From Apiospora phragmitis (lineage: Eukaryota; Ascomycota; Sordariomycetes; Amphisphaeriales; Apiosporaceae): DNA of 64,000 nucleotides. Where the stretch lies: the NCBI GenBank assembly GCA_038363925.1, contig JAQQWL010000002.1, forward strand, positions 3,906,001-3,970,000, written 5' to 3'. Positions within the stretch are counted from its first letter, which is position 1. Each line of letters begins with the position of its first letter. The notes under the pieces were generated by a model. The model was not told where the DNA came from, searched no databases, and saw nothing but the letters and a program-made list of their open reading frames with translations. The translations under genes were made by a program, and so were the position numbers. Positions 61,688 to 64,000 of the stretch are shown in pieces.

Positions 61688-62225
61688 TGTTAACGCGCCA
61701 TGCTGCCCAACGCGCACACGAAGAAGTCCTGGGTGGAAAGGAGGGGGGCAAAGGGTGGCAGAGAGATGACGACCGTTGGGAAGGCCTGGATTTATACCTT
61801 CTTTCTATGGATGCAGATCTTCTTGCGCCCTGTCCCAGATTGCGCGACCTAAAGGCCAACAAGATTTATTCTCGCCTGCCGTCGGGTTCGAGGGGGGCTC
61901 TCGAGTACTCTCACTGCGTTTTGAAAGATGCACGAGACCCATGGAGGCAGAAGCCATCACGAAAAAAAAATGGAATGAGATCATGAATACAATGAGATGC
62001 GCCTGGAGGCGTAAAGATACCCATAGGATGATGCTCTTGTACAGAATACCAAAGCATGTCAGTCTTGGGCAGGAGAGCACATATAGCCAGCAATGCAAGT
62101 GTTAACTAAGGGGTTCAGTCCGCCCGCCCAGCCGTCTTGAAGCTGTGGGCAGTTTGTGTATGTTTGGTCTTTGTCTACAGTATTGATACAATTATACAGC
62201 TCGACGCCGGCTATGCCTGGATTGC
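61688..62225. other. Convergent intergenic spacer
   Basis: About 0.54 kb between the 3' ends of dad3 and the uS5m gene. No coding feature is recognised. Confidence 0.5.
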
Positions 62226-63654
62226 TTATAACACATTGCCACCAAAGTACACCTTTCGTACATCGACCAGCTTCTTGCCACGTCCGATGGCAATTTCATT
62301 CGGGTCTTTCTGGTTCGTCAGAGCCTCGAAGCAAGCCTTGACAGCGTTCATGGGTTTTCTCGCCCGGGGCATCTTGGCAGCGATATCGTGAATGCCGCAG
62401 GCGCGGAACATCTCGAAGAAACGAGCCGAGGCGCGAAGACCAAAGCCTGGCAAGAGATGTTAGTAGGCACACGTGAACACGGTGGGTTGTTGATTCTTAC
62501 CAGGAGGACGGGCATCCAGCTTGACGATGGTGCCTCCGAACTTGGCCGTGACGGAACCATATATCGTACGTTCTTCGTACCTGGGAACCGGCTTCATGTT
62601 CCGAATGGCCATCAGTTTCGCCTTCTGCATCGCAGCGCCACTCTCCACCGACTTGGCTTCACCAATGCCTAGACGTCCGTTCTTGTTACCGGCAATAGCC
62701 AGTACCCAAATGCTTCGGATCTTTCCCAGACGGGTCTGGTTGTGGACCTGACGTACTACCAAAACCTTGCAAGTAAGCTCAGTCAGCATCTCCCTGACTG
62801 TTAGACCAGTTCGCCTCTTCAAATCCTGATAGATACCCTCATCGTCAAGACCTTGGTCCTCAGGATCAATGGGGGTCTGGTAGATTCCCGCTATACCGGG
62901 AACGTCCCTTGCCCAAGGTAGGTGCCAAGGCGGTATCCGAAGGTGTATTGTCGTCGTTCAACATGGAGCGCTCGAATAGAAAGTCGAGTGATGCGGTTAG
63001 GTCATCTGTTCCGGCTGGGTCATCTGTTCCGTCAAAGACTTTCGCCCTCTCCGCCTGGGCGGTCACTTTAGCCAATTGACCCTTGACCCACTCCTTCTGC
63101 TCTTCACTGAGGGTCGGGTCGTTCAGCTTTTGTTCCATCCAAGCCTTCGCCTGAGAGGCCTCGGCTTCTTTACCGAACCTGGCGAGGTCGTTCACAAACT
63201 CCCTCTCGGTCAGCCATCGTATCTTGGGGTTGAATTCTGGCGTGGTGTGTTTTTGGGGGCGCTTGTCGATTACGGGGGCGATCCGGCTGAAATCGTCGAG
63301 GGAAGGGTATTTTATAGGCGTCAACTCGGAGACGACCTTGTATCGTCAGATCCTTGGGATCAATGGCAGCCTCACCGGCCTGGAGAGCTTCCATTTGTTC
63401 GGGGAATAGTGCTTCTTCAGGACCTCGATTTCCTCGGGGTGTATGGCTGGAAGTTTTCCTCGGTGAATTTCTGGATCTTCTCAGGCGATGTCAATCCCAT
63501 TTCCTCAGCCCGTATGCTCTTTGAATCTCTGCTTTTTCCGGGCCTCTAGATGCGCCGAGCTGTGGAAAGCGGCATTGCATGTTGGTGTTGCCGGCTTGAG
63601 CGCAGCGGCAAAGCGCTTCGAAAGCAGACATCTTGCTGGGCGTGCCACACTCAT
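62226..63654 (-). CDS. mrps5: Mitochondrial small ribosomal subunit protein uS5m
   Basis: Exon 1 63654-62502, intron 62501-62447 (GTAAGA...TGCCAG), exon 2 62446-62226; about 457 aa. The start MSVARPARCLLSKRF opens an Arg/Ala-rich mitochondrial presequence (RFAAALKPATPTCNAAFHSS). The S5 N-terminal dsRNA-binding-like domain is seen as LKRRTGLTVREML, SIWVLAIAGNKNGRLGIGEA and RTIYGSVTAKFGGTIV, and the S5 C-terminal domain as FGLRASARFFEMFRACGI and RARKPMNAVKACFEAL. These are typical of fungal MRPS5. The N-terminal half is broken by several one-base indels: between 63310 and 63560 (frames for KSIRAEEMGLTSPEK, EALQAGEAAIDPKDL and SLDDFSRIAPVIDKRP alternate) and at 62906-62908 (one extra base before VPGIAGIYQ). 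The ribosomal domain itself is intact. Confidence 0.88.
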
Positions 63655-64000
63655 CGCATCGTCTGGGTGAAGCAATACAAGACACCCAGGATGCGTTTCA
63701 ATGGCTTATTGGAGGGTATCGCAGCTTGCGTCGCTCGCGTGGGAGTTGGCAGCTCCATTAAACGGGCCTCGATAATTTTTTTGGAGTAGCTAGCGGATAT
63801 ACTGTTCCGCCGAAAAAGGTGTGTCTTCCATTGGGACAGGATCGGGGAGGAGGTACCTAACCTACTGTACCTGATGGCCTCTTGAGCTTGGACCGTTCTA
63901 CGACAACTGCTGTTACCGTATTGGCTGGACATTTTGGTGCCGCTTAAAGCCTAACTTGAGCGGAGGTGGTTCTTCGATAAGGACATTCATCCCTACCTAA
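63655..64000. other. Intergenic / window edge
   Basis: Upstream flank of the uS5m gene. A 93-codon minus-strand frame at 63651-63932 has no recognisable motif and overlaps the uS5m start region, so it is not supported. Confidence 0.45.

Overview
The window is nuclear DNA of a filamentous ascomycete (Pezizomycotina, most likely Sordariomycetes). This rests on many short introns of about 45-110 bp (a few longer) with GTRAGT-like donors and CTRAC-like branch sites, on fungal-only families (DASH subunit Dad3, an IME2-type kinase, an Mnn11-type mannosyltransferase, the fungal DUF7514 and DUF7918 families, an Stc1-domain protein) and on long gene-poor spacers. I found no convincing tRNA, rRNA, CRISPR array, intact transposon or biosynthetic cluster. 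The species cannot be named from the sequence alone.

Layout. 1-6.6 kb: an AKAP7-like 2H phosphoesterase, a coiled-coil protein and a cysteine/histidine-rich protein, all on +. 9.3-18.5 kb: three minus-strand genes, namely a DUF7514 protein, an HSP70-like ATPase and an IME2-family kinase. 18.5-28.0 kb: a gene-poor stretch holding only unresolved coding-like fragments. 28.0-36.8 kb: an Stc1-domain gene (+) convergent with a Dicer-like gene (-), then an RCC1-repeat gene divergent from Dicer and convergent with proteasome subunit alpha-2. 38.9-48.1 kb: RING-CH membrane E3, mannosyltransferase, sphingosine-1-phosphate lyase and mitochondrial pyruvate dehydrogenase kinase. 49.4-64 kb: a coiled-coil protein, an MFS sugar transporter, a DUF7918 protein, a fungal protein of unknown function, Dad3 and mitochondrial ribosomal protein uS5m.

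Two points stand out. First, two predicted RNA-silencing factors (a Dicer and an Stc1-domain protein) lie tail to tail about 0.84 kb apart. Each carries a stop-free 51-nt intron inside a functional motif, so intron retention would make an in-frame variant. Second, at least ten otherwise well-conserved genes are broken by single-base gains or losses, mostly in short G/C or T/A runs. The same pattern across unrelated housekeeping genes points to residual sequencing error in the assembly rather than pseudogenes. For those genes the coordinates given span the intended gene and the break positions are listed.

Most of the genes are housekeeping functions with no operon-like relationship. The only neighbours with an evident functional link are the Stc1-domain and Dicer genes.
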